A program made the position numbers and the translations under genes. A stretch of DNA of 64,000 nt. Source: Caldilineales bacterium. GTDB lineage: Bacteria > Chloroflexota > Anaerolineae > Caldilineales > Caldilineaceae. Numbering within the stretch: the first letter of the stretch is position 1; each line of letters begins with the position of its first letter. Shown in pieces: positions 42,459 through 51,870 of this stretch. The notes beneath the pieces were generated by a model that worked only from the letters and a program-made list of their open reading frames with translations, searched no databases and had not been told where the DNA came from. The stretch spans positions 18,940-82,939 of the forward strand of contig JAAXGZ010000152.1 of assembly GCA_012271135.1 (NCBI GenBank), written 5' to 3'.

Positions 42459-42489
42459 GAGTGGCCGCACAATCGTTGTGCGGCCACTC
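42459..42489 (-). repeat. Intergenic stem-loop between binding-protein and permease genes
   Basis: GAGTGGCCGCAC pairs exactly with GTGCGGCCACTC (12 bp) around AATCGTT. It is between the binding-protein stop (42525) and the permease start, the same place as in the other three ABC operons here. Confidence 0.8.
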
Positions 42490-42524
42490 CTCCCGCGCAG
42501 GGCATGGATGGATGCGGAACGGGG

Positions 42525-43850
42525 TCAGCCGATGATCCCGTTGATTTCCGCAGTCAGGTCGGTAGCCAGTTGGGCGGCGGGTTTGGAGCCGTCCCACAGG
42601 GAATCCAGGCCGGTGGTAATCGCCTGCACGATTTCGGATTCATTGGGATGCGCCGGCCAGGCACGGCCCTCGCCCCGGAGCAGCATCTCGGGGAAGACAT
42701 TGTTGACGGCGTGGCTGTTGCACCGTTCGCATTCGTAGTTCTTGTACCAGTCCTGCTCCACCAGTGACTTGCGGGACGGATGGGCGTACCCCCGGCTGAT
42801 GCGCAGGCGCTGCCCTTCGGGGCTGCAAATCCAGGCGGCCAGGAGATAGGCTTCGTCGGGCACCTCGGAACCGGACCAGATTGAAGTCCAACCGATCAGC
42901 AGGCGGGTCAGGCGACTGCCGTTGTTGCTGAGGGGCAGCGGGGCAGCGTCAAACTGGAAATCCTCGATGGAACGCAGGCCACCCAGACAGCCGCGCACAC
43001 ACCAGAAGGAACCGAGCGTTCCGGACGTGAAGCGATCGAACATGCCGAGCTCGCTCAGGGCTTCGGGTCCGGGAGCGCTGCCGTCGTCGACCACCAGGCC
43101 CTGCATCCATTCCAGGGCCTCAATGGCTTCGTCGCTGTCCAGCAGGCACTGCGTACCGTCCTCGTTGAGGATTTCGCCCCCGTTGCTCCAGATGGTGCCC
43201 AGCCAATTGGGATGGCCGATGCCGTAGTGTGTGGTAATGGAACCGTCGACCTGGGTCAATGCGGTTCCCGCGGCCGACATGTCGGACCAGGTGGTGTCCC
43301 AGTCGGGGTAGGGCAACCCGGCTTCGTCATACAGATCGGCGTTGTACCAAATGCCTTCCGGCGCGCCGTCGTTGGGCAGGGCCAGGAGCTGTCCCTTGAT
43401 GATGCAGGCGTTGACATGGGCATCGAAGAAATCGTCGAAGACGGTCTCGTCGGGATGCTGCGCCACATAGTCGTCCAGCGGGACGTAGACATCCTTTTCC
43501 GCCAGCGAACCGAAATATCCAAACAGGGTCTTGAAGGTGTCCGGAGCCGTGCCACCGGACAGCATGGTCAACAGCTTGTCGTTGTAGGCCTGGCCGTAGC
43601 CCGTTCCTGCCGGCGTGTACTGGCCGTCAATCTCGGGATACCGGTTGTTGAATTCCTCGAACACCGGTGCGAAGTCGGCATCTTCATTGGTGCTTCCGGG
43701 CACCATGAAGGTTACGGTGACGGGTTCGGGCATGGCCGCTTCTTCTGCGGACGGTGCCGCGACCGGTACGCAGGCCGCAAGCAGGCCGGTGGACACACCC
43801 AGCCCAGTCATCTGCAGAAATGTGCGACGCGTAAATTTACCTTTGCTCAT
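42525..43850 (-). CDS. Sugar ABC transporter substrate-binding lipoprotein
   Basis: A 441-residue family 1 binding protein with Tat signal TRRTFLQMTG and lipobox LLAAC. Mature parts include VTFMVPGSTNEDADF, PDTFKTLFGYFGSL and GIWYNADLYDEAGLPYPDWD, the typical CUT1 binding-protein hinge. The ATG at 43850 is the signal-peptide start; the track's 40 upstream residues are not signal-like. No sulfatase or hydrolase follows in this operon, unlike the two to the left. Confidence 0.93.
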   Translation of the reverse strand: MSKGKFTRRTFLQMTGLGVSTGLLAACVPVAAPSAEEAAMPEPVTVTFMVPGSTNEDADFAPVFEEFNNRYPEIDGQYTPAGTGYGQAYNDKLLTMLSGGTAPDTFKTLFGYFGSLAEKDVYVPLDDYVAQHPDETVFDDFFDAHVNACIIKGQLLALPNDGAPEGIWYNADLYDEAGLPYPDWDTTWSDMSAAGTALTQVDGSITTHYGIGHPNWLGTIWSNGGEILNEDGTQCLLDSDEAIEALEWMQGLVVDDGSAPGPEALSELGMFDRFTSGTLGSFWCVRGCLGGLRSIEDFQFDAAPLPLSNNGSRLTRLLIGWTSIWSGSEVPDEAYLLAAWICSPEGQRLRISRGYAHPSRKSLVEQDWYKNYECERCNSHAVNNVFPEMLLRGEGRAWPAHPNESEIVQAITTGLDSLWDGSKPAAQLATDLTAEINGIIG

Positions 43851-43933
43851 GTCATTGTCTCCAGTTTGGCGGCGAACCATGGACAGAGCCCGATTGACCA
43901 GGAGCAAGGCACACCTCGCAGTGGGCAGCCGAG

Positions 43934-43958
43934 CGGGGTTGAATTCTACCCAACCCCG
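43934..43958 (-). repeat. Hairpin between ggt and the binding-protein operon
   Basis: CGGGGTTG/CAACCCCG with a nine-base loop, located 78 bases after the gamma-glutamyltransferase stop and about 85 bases ahead of the binding-protein start. It may end the ggt transcript, but there is no T tail, so the role is uncertain. Confidence 0.45.
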
Positions 43959-44035
43959 GGAATCGGCCAATCGCGTCAGTCAGGGCTCACTACGGTGCGT
44001 CCGACGGCCGGTTCCCGAGTGTAGTTGGCCAGCGT

Positions 44036-45766
44036 TCACCATCCGGCTGCGTAGGCCGTGGTCCGTGGGTCTGCGCCTCCGGTGAGAATGCCCGACTCGG
44101 AATCCACGGTGATGGCACACACGCGGCTGACCATTCCGCTCCAATCACCATCTTCTTCCAATAGGTGTCCCCGGTCCCGCAGGGTGGATCTGGCCTCTTC
44201 CGCAATCCGCGTCTCCACGGTCACCACGCCTTCGCGCGTGATGTGGGGCCAAAACGAATTTGGGAAGCTGTGGGTGATGACCCGCGGGGCTTCAATGGCG
44301 GATTGCGGATCCATGCCGAATTCAACGATGTTGAGAAAGACCTGGAGCATGCCCTGCACCTGGGCGTCGCCACCGGGACATCCAAAGGGCATGTAGGGTC
44401 GGCCGTTGCGCAGTACCAAGGCCGGATTGGGGGTTAGGCGAGGACGTTTGCCCGGCATGAGGGACGAAGCGTGATCGGGGTCCAACCAACTCTGGGTGCC
44501 CCTGTGGGATATCGGGAAGCCTAGTCCCGGCACCACCGCAGCCCCTCCGACGCCGTCGGAGGGAGTGGCGGAAAAGGCATTGCCCTGTCCGTCCACTACA
44601 CAGAGATAGGTGGTGTCGCTCTCCCAAGGTAGATTTCTGTCCGCACTGGAGTTTCCTGACGAAGCCTCCCGGGCAGGGGCATCCTGCTTGTCGGGTTCGA
44701 AGAGCCAGGGATCGCCGCACGGCGGCATGGAAGGCGCCGCTTGGCGGGGATCAATCCGTTGCCGGCGCATGTCGGCGTATTCAGCATGCAACAGTCCCTG
44801 CATGGGCACGTTCACGAAGCCGGGATCGCCAAAATAGGCATCGCGGTCGGCAAAGGCCAGCTTGAGTGTTTCCAGCAGAACATGCAGATAGTCCCCGGAG
44901 TTGTGCCCCATCGCCCTGAGTTCCAGGCCTTCCAGCACGTTCAGGGCCATCAGGAGTGAAGGACCTTGACACCAGGGTCCGCAACTGTTGACTTCCAGAT
45001 CCCGATAGCGGATGGTTTCGGGTGCTTCCACCAACACTGTGAAGTCCGCCAAATCCTCATAGGTCAGCAGGCTTCCCTGCCGTTGGTGAAACTCGGCAAT
45101 CTCCCGCGCGATATCTCCCTTGTAAATCAGATCGCGAGCCGCGCGGATGCCCTTTGTGCGAGCACCGGCTTGGTTGTGCTCCGCATCGATCATGCGCTGG
45201 AACGTATTGGCCAAATCAGGTTGCGGGAACAGTTGGCCTACCGGCACGGGCTCCCCTACCGGTAGGAATGTGGACGCCGTTGTGGCATAGGTGCGGAAGG
45301 AAGGGCCCTGGAGCGCCTTGTGGAACCGTTCATCCACCGGCCTGCCATCCTGGGCCAACTCCAGGGCTGGTTGCACCACCTCCTCGAAGGTCATGGTTCC
45401 CCACCGGGCCAGGGCACTCAGCCAGGCATCCGGAGCCGCGGGCGTTACCGTCCGCGGCAGGCCTTCGGGCATGTCGCCGTCGTGGTGTTCCATGAAGTGC
45501 TGAATGCTGGCGGCCTTGGGCCAGCGGCCCAGACCACTGATCGTTTCCACGGGCTTGCCATTGCCGGGGCCGAACATGATGGGTGCTACGCCGCCGAAGT
45601 TCGCCGATTCCGGCACAACCACATTGAGGCACAGGCCGGCGGCCACGCCGGCATCGGCAGCATTGCCCCCTTGCTCCAGAATCCGCAGGCCAGCCATGGT
45701 GGCCAGATTGTGATCGGTGGAGATGAGGTGGCCTCTGCTGCGGAACGGGGGACGTGTGGTTTCCAT
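44036..45766 (-). CDS. ggt: Gamma-glutamyltransferase family protein
   Basis: A 576-residue Ntn-hydrolase of the GGT family, which is made as one chain and cleaves itself before a catalytic Thr. That Thr is in SDTTYLCVVDGQGNAFS, after the poorly conserved linker; the small subunit then has the usual PNPALVLRNGRPYMPFGCPGGDAQVQ. The N-terminal ISTDHNLATMAGLRILEQGGNAADA is also typical. No signal peptide is seen, whereas E. coli GGT is periplasmic. The natural substrate could be glutathione or other gamma-glutamyl compounds. ATG 45766 is used; GTG 45775 is an alternative. It is divergent from the binding-protein gene at 46065. Confidence 0.93.
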   Translation of the reverse strand: METTRPPFRSRGHLISTDHNLATMAGLRILEQGGNAADAGVAAGLCLNVVVPESANFGGVAPIMFGPGNGKPVETISGLGRWPKAASIQHFMEHHDGDMPEGLPRTVTPAAPDAWLSALARWGTMTFEEVVQPALELAQDGRPVDERFHKALQGPSFRTYATTASTFLPVGEPVPVGQLFPQPDLANTFQRMIDAEHNQAGARTKGIRAARDLIYKGDIAREIAEFHQRQGSLLTYEDLADFTVLVEAPETIRYRDLEVNSCGPWCQGPSLLMALNVLEGLELRAMGHNSGDYLHVLLETLKLAFADRDAYFGDPGFVNVPMQGLLHAEYADMRRQRIDPRQAAPSMPPCGDPWLFEPDKQDAPAREASSGNSSADRNLPWESDTTYLCVVDGQGNAFSATPSDGVGGAAVVPGLGFPISHRGTQSWLDPDHASSLMPGKRPRLTPNPALVLRNGRPYMPFGCPGGDAQVQGMLQVFLNIVEFGMDPQSAIEAPRVITHSFPNSFWPHITREGVVTVETRIAEEARSTLRDRGHLLEEDGDWSGMVSRVCAITVDSESGILTGGADPRTTAYAAGW

Positions 45767-46064
45767 GGGCTTCACATTGGCTTGCTTCGCTTGTTAATAC
45801 GGAGACAGTGTAGAGGGCTCCGGAACCTGTCTGGAACCGAACGCAGAGCACGGCTTGGACCGTGTTCCCGGTCGGCATCCTGCTCGCGGGTGGATTCCCG
45901 TTGGTCAATGGTCGATTTGAGGCCGACTTCGCTTGCCAAACAGTCCATGTGGCACTTTTTTTGAAGTATGTCCCAAGCTTGTGCCTCAGTCTCTCCGTGC
46001 GGCAGTATTGGGTATCGTGGAAGGTTTCCGAATTCGGCCCTGCAAGGATCCTGGGAAGAACAAA

Positions 46065-46982
46065 ATGGCTCTCACAACAAAACTCATCCGGCTGGTTTTG
46101 ACGGCCAGTCTGCTGTTGGTTGCCTGTTCGTGCACGTTGGTGGTTCCCCCGCCGACGGGCACCCCCACCGCCCTGAAACTTGGGTTGCTGCTCAATTACA
46201 CGGGCTCGCCGGAAGCGTCCGCGGATCGGGAACGGGCCTTCAACCTAGCGATCAGCCACGCCAACGCCGGTGGCGGTGTGCTTGGACAATCGGTGACCGG
46301 GATCACGGCGGATGCCACCTCCGATCCACAGGCTGCCGTGGCTGCCGCTCGCCACCTGATCGAGGTTGAGGGTGTCCATGCCATCGTCGGCCCAAACGCC
46401 AGCGCGGCCGCGTTGCCGATCGCGGAAACCGTGGCTGGCCCAGCAGGTATCCCGGTGATCAGTCCCTCCGCCACCTCGCCCCAACTCTCGACGGTTTCCG
46501 ACAACGATTTCTTCTTCCGTACGGCTCTCTCCGACGCCATCCAGGGGCTGGTCCTGGCCTCGCTGACCCGGGAGCGCGGGTTCGACAGTGTCGGGTTCAT
46601 TTACGTCGATGACGCCTACGGGCAGGGACTGGCTGTTGCCTTTGCCCGAGTGTGGGACGGAAGGTTGCGGTCCGTTGCCTTGGACGTGAACCAGACAACC
46701 CATCTCGAGGCGTTGCGGGAGAGTGCCGGGAGCGATGCCCAAGCACTGGTGGTAGTAGCGCATGAGGATCAAGCCCTGGCCCTCATCCGGACGGCTCTGG
46801 ACGAGAGCCTCTTTGATCAATTCGTCTTTGGCGACGCAGCCAAGCGCTTGCGTCTGGTACAAGAGATCGGGGGAGCCCACTTGGGCGGCATGTATGGCAC
46901 TGCCGGGGCGTCGGCTCCTGACAATGACGCGACCCCGGAATGGGAAGCCGCCTTCATCATCGGTTCAGCCAGTGAGGGGTGA
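46065..46982 (+). CDS. Branched-chain amino acid-type ABC binding lipoprotein, C-terminally short
   Basis: A 305-residue type I periplasmic binding protein (Peripla_BP_6, LivK-like). The signal ends in a lipobox-like LVACSC; the mature lobes show LKLGLLLNYTGSPEASAD, HAIVGPNASAAALPIAE, PVISPSATSPQLS and VGFIYVDDAYGQGLA. Full-length relatives are about 380-420 residues; this one stops at PEWEAAFIIGSASEG, just where the last lobe-spanning helices should follow. It is probably a truncated or dying gene. No permease or ATPase genes accompany it. The ATG at 46065 is chosen as the signal-peptide start. Confidence 0.8.
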   Translation: MALTTKLIRLVLTASLLLVACSCTLVVPPPTGTPTALKLGLLLNYTGSPEASADRERAFNLAISHANAGGGVLGQSVTGITADATSDPQAAVAAARHLIEVEGVHAIVGPNASAAALPIAETVAGPAGIPVISPSATSPQLSTVSDNDFFFRTALSDAIQGLVLASLTRERGFDSVGFIYVDDAYGQGLAVAFARVWDGRLRSVALDVNQTTHLEALRESAGSDAQALVVVAHEDQALALIRTALDESLFDQFVFGDAAKRLRLVQEIGGAHLGGMYGTAGASAPDNDATPEWEAAFIIGSASEG

Positions 46983-47074
46983 CAAGATCACCGGGCCGGG
47001 TTCCGGATGCACCTTGGTCAATCCTCGGACAGCATGCCGGCGGATATCCGCCGACGGCGCAACAGCCTCGGGTT

Positions 47075-48226
47075 CTACCGCCGGGCGGTCCGGCGGGGAC
47101 GAGGGTCGACGGGAGGGGAATCGGTCTTCAGCCACGACACGCGCAACACATATCGGTGGCAGCCTTCCACAAAGAGCAGCATGCCGCCTCCCACCGCGAG
47201 GGCCATGGAGGCATTGAAGGGCAGCCATATGCTCAGGAGGCCCGTGGCGCACACCAGCACCGTGCTGCCTGTTCGCAGACCCACGCCGGACAGGACAGCC
47301 AGCAAGGATACCCCGGCCACCACCGCCAGGGATTGCGCGGGCAGGCCATCCAAGGGAACCACCGGCTCGACCAGCATGGTCATGCCACCCAGCACCGTCA
47401 CGGGGCGCAGCGAAACCGGGAGCCAGCTGCGAATCACATAACGAGCCCGTTGCCAGCGTTGGTTGAAGGTGCCGTCGGTTGTCCAGGTACCGGTCATCCA
47501 AAGCCAGTCGCGGCCAAAACCGGCTGCGACCAGCAGGGCCACAATCCAGGCACCCAGCTCGATCAGCTGCCTGTCGGTGCCCGGCCAGACACATCCCACC
47601 ATCAGGATGCTTTGCCAGGCCGCGGCCCGGCGGCGGCTGTCGCTGGCCGGCCAGGGATGGTTGGTCAGGCCGTTGCGCACACGCAGTGCCTGTCCCGCCA
47701 CGAACAGCGGCCTCAGCAGGGCCACCCCCAAGTACCAGGGTGGCAGCAGGTGCCACAGGGCACCGAGCAGGGAAACCACGAACAGGCCCGCACTGTCCGT
47801 CTCGATGTCCAGCCGTTCGCCCAGCAGGGACACCTTGTTGGTGCGCCGGGCCAGCCAACCATCCGTTAGATCCAGCAGCATGAACACGACCACGAGCAAC
47901 GTCGCCGCGGCCCGAGCCTGCGGCCATGCCCCGTTGACAAACGGCGGGATCAGGCCCGCCAGCAACGCCAGGACCAGGCCGCGCAGAACGGACATGGTGT
48001 TCCCAGGCCCCAGTCCCGTAAACGGTGCATCGGGCTGCCCCACCGGATGGTTGGCGTCCAGGTTGAACCACAGAATCGCCAGGATGGCTGTGAGGACGCC
48101 TGCGGCCACTACGGCACGCAGCCACAGGCCCGAGCCGTCCATGGTCCCGAGATAGGCGGTTCCGGCGGCGATCGCGGAGAGGCCGGCGACAAATAGGACC
48201 AGGGCCTGCTGGCGCGATGTATTCAT
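47075..48226 (-). CDS. CDP-alcohol phosphatidyltransferase family membrane protein
   Basis: A 383-residue integral membrane protein. The CDP-OH-P motif D-G-x2-A-R-x8-G-x3-D-x3-D is complete: D122-G123, A126-R127, G136, D140, D144. The enzyme would transfer a phospholipid head group between CDP-alcohol and an alcohol acceptor. About ten hydrophobic helices are seen, including a C-terminal extension beyond the roughly 200-residue core; the exact lipid is unknown. A 12-bp hairpin directly abuts the ATG at 48226, leaving no room for a normal ribosome binding site, so the start may be a little downstream or regulated by that structure. Confidence 0.85.
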   Translation of the reverse strand: MNTSRQQALVLFVAGLSAIAAGTAYLGTMDGSGLWLRAVVAAGVLTAILAILWFNLDANHPVGQPDAPFTGLGPGNTMSVLRGLVLALLAGLIPPFVNGAWPQARAAATLLVVVFMLLDLTDGWLARRTNKVSLLGERLDIETDSAGLFVVSLLGALWHLLPPWYLGVALLRPLFVAGQALRVRNGLTNHPWPASDSRRRAAAWQSILMVGCVWPGTDRQLIELGAWIVALLVAAGFGRDWLWMTGTWTTDGTFNQRWQRARYVIRSWLPVSLRPVTVLGGMTMLVEPVVPLDGLPAQSLAVVAGVSLLAVLSGVGLRTGSTVLVCATGLLSIWLPFNASMALAVGGGMLLFVEGCHRYVLRVSWLKTDSPPVDPRPRRTARR

Positions 48227-48258
48227 GCCGCAGGCCGGTCGGCCGTCCGGCCTGCGGC
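48227..48258 (-). terminator. 12-bp hairpin at the end of the DUF3298-like gene, abutting the next start codon
   Basis: GCCGCAGGCCGG pairs exactly with CCGGCCTGCGGC around an eight-base loop. It lies 20 bases past the upstream stop and touches the ATG of the CDP-alcohol phosphotransferase gene. No T tail follows, so it may be a terminator of the upstream gene, a translational switch for the downstream one, or both. Confidence 0.5.
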
Positions 48259-48278
48259 ACTGGTCGGCCTTGGTCTTC

Positions 48279-49667
48279 TCATCTGGGATCTTGCAGCGGT
48301 ATCTGTACCCAGACTTCCTGTACGCCGTCTACCCACGGGGCTATTACATAGGGCTCCAAGGTGATCAGAAGCCAAAGCTGGCCGTGTCGGTGGACCGGGT
48401 TCCAGCCGGAGATGTCATCCAGGCTTTGCAACCCGTTGTCCACCCACTGAAGGGCCATGGCGCGATCCTGTTCCGGGTCGAGGGCCGCGGTGCGATGCTC
48501 CTTGGCGGCCTGCACGATCAGTGCCAGCGCCTCGTCCTCGGACACTGCCAGCAGGTCGGTCAAGGCAACCGGGTTTCCGGAGCCGGTGAATGTCCAAGTG
48601 TCAATGGACAGGTTGCCGTGAGCGCCACCGGTGTAGAACCAGAGAATCAAGCGGCCGCTGTGCAGGCCATAGGGTGCCCAGTACAGGTCGCTAGCTGCGG
48701 TCATCAGTTGCCAGGGCAACAGGGCGGTAAATGGCATTTCCCGTGCGAACTCCACGGCGGAGGCTTGTATGGCCTGGATTTGGTTGTCGATCGCGGTTTG
48801 GCCGGCCTGGGCCAATGACGGAATCAACGCCAGCAGGCCGGTGGTTGCCTCGGACTGAAAGACCAAGTCGGGATCCGGGTCCGTCGGCGGAAGGTTGGGG
48901 ACAAAGTGCAGGCTGTTCAATAGATCGGACAGATCCTCTGTGGGGATGGGCGTGCTGGAGAAGAACGCCAGAATGGGTATCCCGCCTAGTTCGCGCAGAG
49001 CAGGGGTGGGTTCGACCACCAGGTAGCGGTTGTTGGCGAAGCTCCCGTCGAGATCCAGCAGACTCCGGGCCTGGCTGCCCGACAGCAGCCAGGCCTGCTG
49101 TTGCGGTGCGGCGCCTCCCTCCAGCCAGGGGATGTTCCTTGTAGTCAGTGTGACTGCCTCCCAGGAATCGGAGTGCAACGCCACGTGCGCGCCGAAGGCG
49201 TCAAAATCGACGGCGTTGTCTACCCACATTGCCACGGCGAATAGATTGCCCTTGCCTGCATCGCGGAAACCCACAGCCGCGAATTCCCGCTGCCATGCCA
49301 GACTGCCTGATCCCTGCCACACCGGACTGTCCCCGACCACGAAGTCGTCAAAGCGCCCGGCCTTGAAACTGGTAGCATAGACCTGCAACTGAGCCAGTTG
49401 AATGTTCGACAGGTCGGACATCGGCTTCCAGCTGTCGCTGGCTAGGTCGAAGACGTGCCATGGCTCCGCGATGCACGTCCAGGCATGGGCGCGCGTGGTC
49501 AGTTGTTCGAGGACGGATTGTTCATTCTGACAGGCCAGTTCCTGGGCCTGCACCGTCCCTGGAAGGACGACCAGTCCAAACAGGCACACCAGTGTCACCG
49601 CGGCCAGGGCTCTTGGACTCCAGTTGCCGCGCCGGCCGGGAAGGCTCGCGCGTTGGGTATTGGCCAT
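48279..49667 (-). CDS. Secreted protein with DUF3298-like C-terminal domain
   Basis: A 462-residue protein with an export signal (hydrophobic residues about 19-42, cleavage near VQAQE). The middle (to about residue 290) has no recognised domain. The C-terminal region FYTGGAHGNLSIDTWTFTGSG followed by DLLAVSEDEALALI matches the DUF3298/RsiV-like domain, which binds ligands such as lysozyme in known cases; the function here is unknown. The ATG at 49667 is the start of the signal peptide. The ThDP enzyme gene lies upstream, 160 bases away. Confidence 0.75.
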   Translation of the reverse strand: MANTQRASLPGRRGNWSPRALAAVTLVCLFGLVVLPGTVQAQELACQNEQSVLEQLTTRAHAWTCIAEPWHVFDLASDSWKPMSDLSNIQLAQLQVYATSFKAGRFDDFVVGDSPVWQGSGSLAWQREFAAVGFRDAGKGNLFAVAMWVDNAVDFDAFGAHVALHSDSWEAVTLTTRNIPWLEGGAAPQQQAWLLSGSQARSLLDLDGSFANNRYLVVEPTPALRELGGIPILAFFSSTPIPTEDLSDLLNSLHFVPNLPPTDPDPDLVFQSEATTGLLALIPSLAQAGQTAIDNQIQAIQASAVEFAREMPFTALLPWQLMTAASDLYWAPYGLHSGRLILWFYTGGAHGNLSIDTWTFTGSGNPVALTDLLAVSEDEALALIVQAAKEHRTAALDPEQDRAMALQWVDNGLQSLDDISGWNPVHRHGQLWLLITLEPYVIAPWVDGVQEVWVQIPLQDPR

Positions 49668-49827
49668 CAGCGGCCTCCTCGGAAACTTATGGTGTGATCG
49701 CACTGTCCGCATCCGACAGGTAGGTGTATCAAGCGCACCGGCCGCGGACAGTGTTGGTATCCGTTTCGACTCCGTGTGGCGGAGCCGGACCATTCACCTT
49801 CGGTGCGGGGATGGCGGCCCTGGCCAG

Positions 49828-51453
49828 TCAGCGCACCAGGGAGAACTGCCGTTCCTCGCAGGTGATGCACTCCACCAGAGCGGTCCGTCCTGCGGCATTC
49901 TGCTCCACCGCATCCTTGATGGCGGGGATAATATCAGCCGGATCGGTTACCTTCACGGACCAGGCACCCAGGGATGCGGCCAGGTTGGCGTATTCCCCCG
50001 ACAGGAACTTGGTTCCGTACTTCTCGGTTGCGACCGGCAGGTGCTTCTCGTATCCGCCCATGGCCGAGTTGTTGATCAACAGCGTCAGGATCGGCACCTT
50101 GGAGCGCACGGAGGTCTCGATGTCCATGCCGCACATGCCCATGGCGGCATCGCCAACAAAATTCACCACCAGCTTCTCCGGGGCGGCCAGCTTGGCGCCG
50201 ATGGCCAGGCCCAGCGAATAGCCCAGTTGGGTCGACTTGCCCCAGCCGATGTAGGTGTTGGGCTTGCAGGTCATGTAGAAGGGGGAAATCTGGTCGCGCG
50301 GGTTGCCGGAGTCGGCGGTCACGATCGTGTTGGACACGTCCACGGCCTGCTGCAGGTCATGGATGACCCGGTAGGGATTGATCGGTGTTTCGTCGGAGTT
50401 CAGCTTCGGTCCCCATTCCTCTTCCCAGGCACTACGCAGTTCCCTGACTTTGCCGGCCGAGTCCTTCTCCGTCGCGGTGCCGCGGGCCTTGATCGCCGCC
50501 AGTAGGGCCTGCAGGACCAGTTTGGCATCGCCCATCAGTGCTTGGTCCAGAACCAGGTCCTTGTTCAGGTCCCGTTCGTCCAGGGCGGCGTGGATCACCG
50601 TCTTGCCGGGTGGAATCGGGGTGCTCAGAAACATGCGGGTGAAGCTGGTGCCGACACCGAACAGGCAGTCCGCTTGTGCCAGCATGTGCTTTACCTGGGC
50701 CGGGCCGGTGTAAGTGCCGCAGCCCAGCGACAGCGGATGATCTTCGGGGAAGCTGCTCTTGCCCGGCAAGGTGGTCATGACCGGGGCCTGGAGTAGTTCG
50801 GCCAGTTCCACCAGCTCGTCGGTGGCCTCGGCATAGAGAACACCCTGACCCGACTGGATGACCGGCCGCTGTGCTGCCAGCAACAGTTCGGCCGCCCGGT
50901 CCACATCGGCCGGATCGGGGCCGTAGCGCACTGGTCGCACGGGTTCGTAGTCCACACTGTCGCCGAACTCGGCGGAACCCACGTCGGATGGCAGTTCCAG
51001 CATTACGGGGCCGGGCGTGCCGGACCGGAGCATCTGGTAGGCCCTGCGCAGCATTTCGGGCGCGCGTTCTGGGGTGTTGATGCAGGCCACCCACTTCGTC
51101 ACGTGCTGGTAGTTGCGGCTGGCGTCGAACTCCGGCGGCACATCGGTTCGGGAGACACCGCCCTGTCCGGGCAGAATCAGGACCGGCACGGAGTCGGCAT
51201 AGGCTTGTGCCACGCCGGCGAAGGCGTTCTCGATTCCCGGTCCGGCCTGCATGCAGCACACGCCGATGCGGTTGCCGTTGTGGATCCGGGAGAAGCCGTC
51301 GGCGATGTTGATGACGGTGCGTTCGGTGCGCGCCAGAATCGGGCGTATGTCGCCTGCCGCCGCGTAATCGATCAGCGGATTGGCGGGAAAGCAGCTGAGG
51401 AACTCCGTGCCCTCGCGCTTGAGGATTTCAACGACAGCTTGATAGACGTTCAT
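49828..51453 (-). CDS. Thiamine diphosphate-dependent enzyme, acetolactate synthase-like
   Basis: A 541-residue ThDP enzyme with the three-domain order Pyr (1-180), central (about 190-320) and PP (about 365-541). The catalytic-Glu position is filled in LARTERTVINIADGFSR. The ThDP-binding loop in the last domain is GDAAMGMCGMDIETSVRSK...NN, with Ala in place of the usual second Gly (GDG). It is annotated by resemblance to acetolactate synthase, benzoylformate decarboxylase and oxalyl-CoA decarboxylase, but the reaction cannot be told from the sequence, and no acetolactate small subunit is nearby. ATG 51453 is the start; the track's GTG is 6 bases upstream. Confidence 0.88.
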   Translation of the reverse strand: MNVYQAVVEILKREGTEFLSCFPANPLIDYAAAGDIRPILARTERTVINIADGFSRIHNGNRIGVCCMQAGPGIENAFAGVAQAYADSVPVLILPGQGGVSRTDVPPEFDASRNYQHVTKWVACINTPERAPEMLRRAYQMLRSGTPGPVMLELPSDVGSAEFGDSVDYEPVRPVRYGPDPADVDRAAELLLAAQRPVIQSGQGVLYAEATDELVELAELLQAPVMTTLPGKSSFPEDHPLSLGCGTYTGPAQVKHMLAQADCLFGVGTSFTRMFLSTPIPPGKTVIHAALDERDLNKDLVLDQALMGDAKLVLQALLAAIKARGTATEKDSAGKVRELRSAWEEEWGPKLNSDETPINPYRVIHDLQQAVDVSNTIVTADSGNPRDQISPFYMTCKPNTYIGWGKSTQLGYSLGLAIGAKLAAPEKLVVNFVGDAAMGMCGMDIETSVRSKVPILTLLINNSAMGGYEKHLPVATEKYGTKFLSGEYANLAASLGAWSVKVTDPADIIPAIKDAVEQNAAGRTALVECITCEERQFSLVR

Positions 51454-51666
51454 AGGCACCGCTGATCAATGGCAGGTTGGGGCGGAAGGGCGGACATCAC
51501 AGGGCGGAGGCAGGCCATGGTCCTGGAGAGGTGTCACGCAACCTGCCCCGTACGTCCGGCGTAAGTATATTGTAGGTTCAGCCGTTGGCTTCCGCCTGTT
51601 GAAGTCGGGGGCGGCCATGCGGTCCAGGCCGACCGGGCATACGAGCAAACTACCCATCTGAGATAC

Positions 51667-51870
51667 ATGGACGAATCCCTCCTTTCCTGCAGCGGCTGCT
51701 TCGTGGCCCTGCTCCTTGCTTTCGTGGTGCTCGTCGCTTTCGGCGCGTTCCTGGGCATCCTCGGCGGGGTGATTTCCGCCGTGTTCGGTTTGTTTGCCGC
51801 CATCCCGGGTTGGCTCTGGCTGGTGATTCTTGTGGTTGCAATAGTTGCCATGTGGCAGCGTCGGAATTGA
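51667..51870 (+). CDS. Small two-helix membrane protein
   Basis: A 67-residue ORF with two hydrophobic helices (about 10-45 with Gly-rich break, and 47-62) and an Arg/Asn tail; it begins MDESLLSCSGC. No homologue is recognised and there is no strong ribosome binding site. The pattern is good enough for a real membrane peptide, but a chance hydrophobic frame is possible. It is divergent from the ThDP enzyme gene. Confidence 0.5.
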   Translation: MDESLLSCSGCFVALLLAFVVLVAFGAFLGILGGVISAVFGLFAAIPGWLWLVILVVAIVAMWQRRN

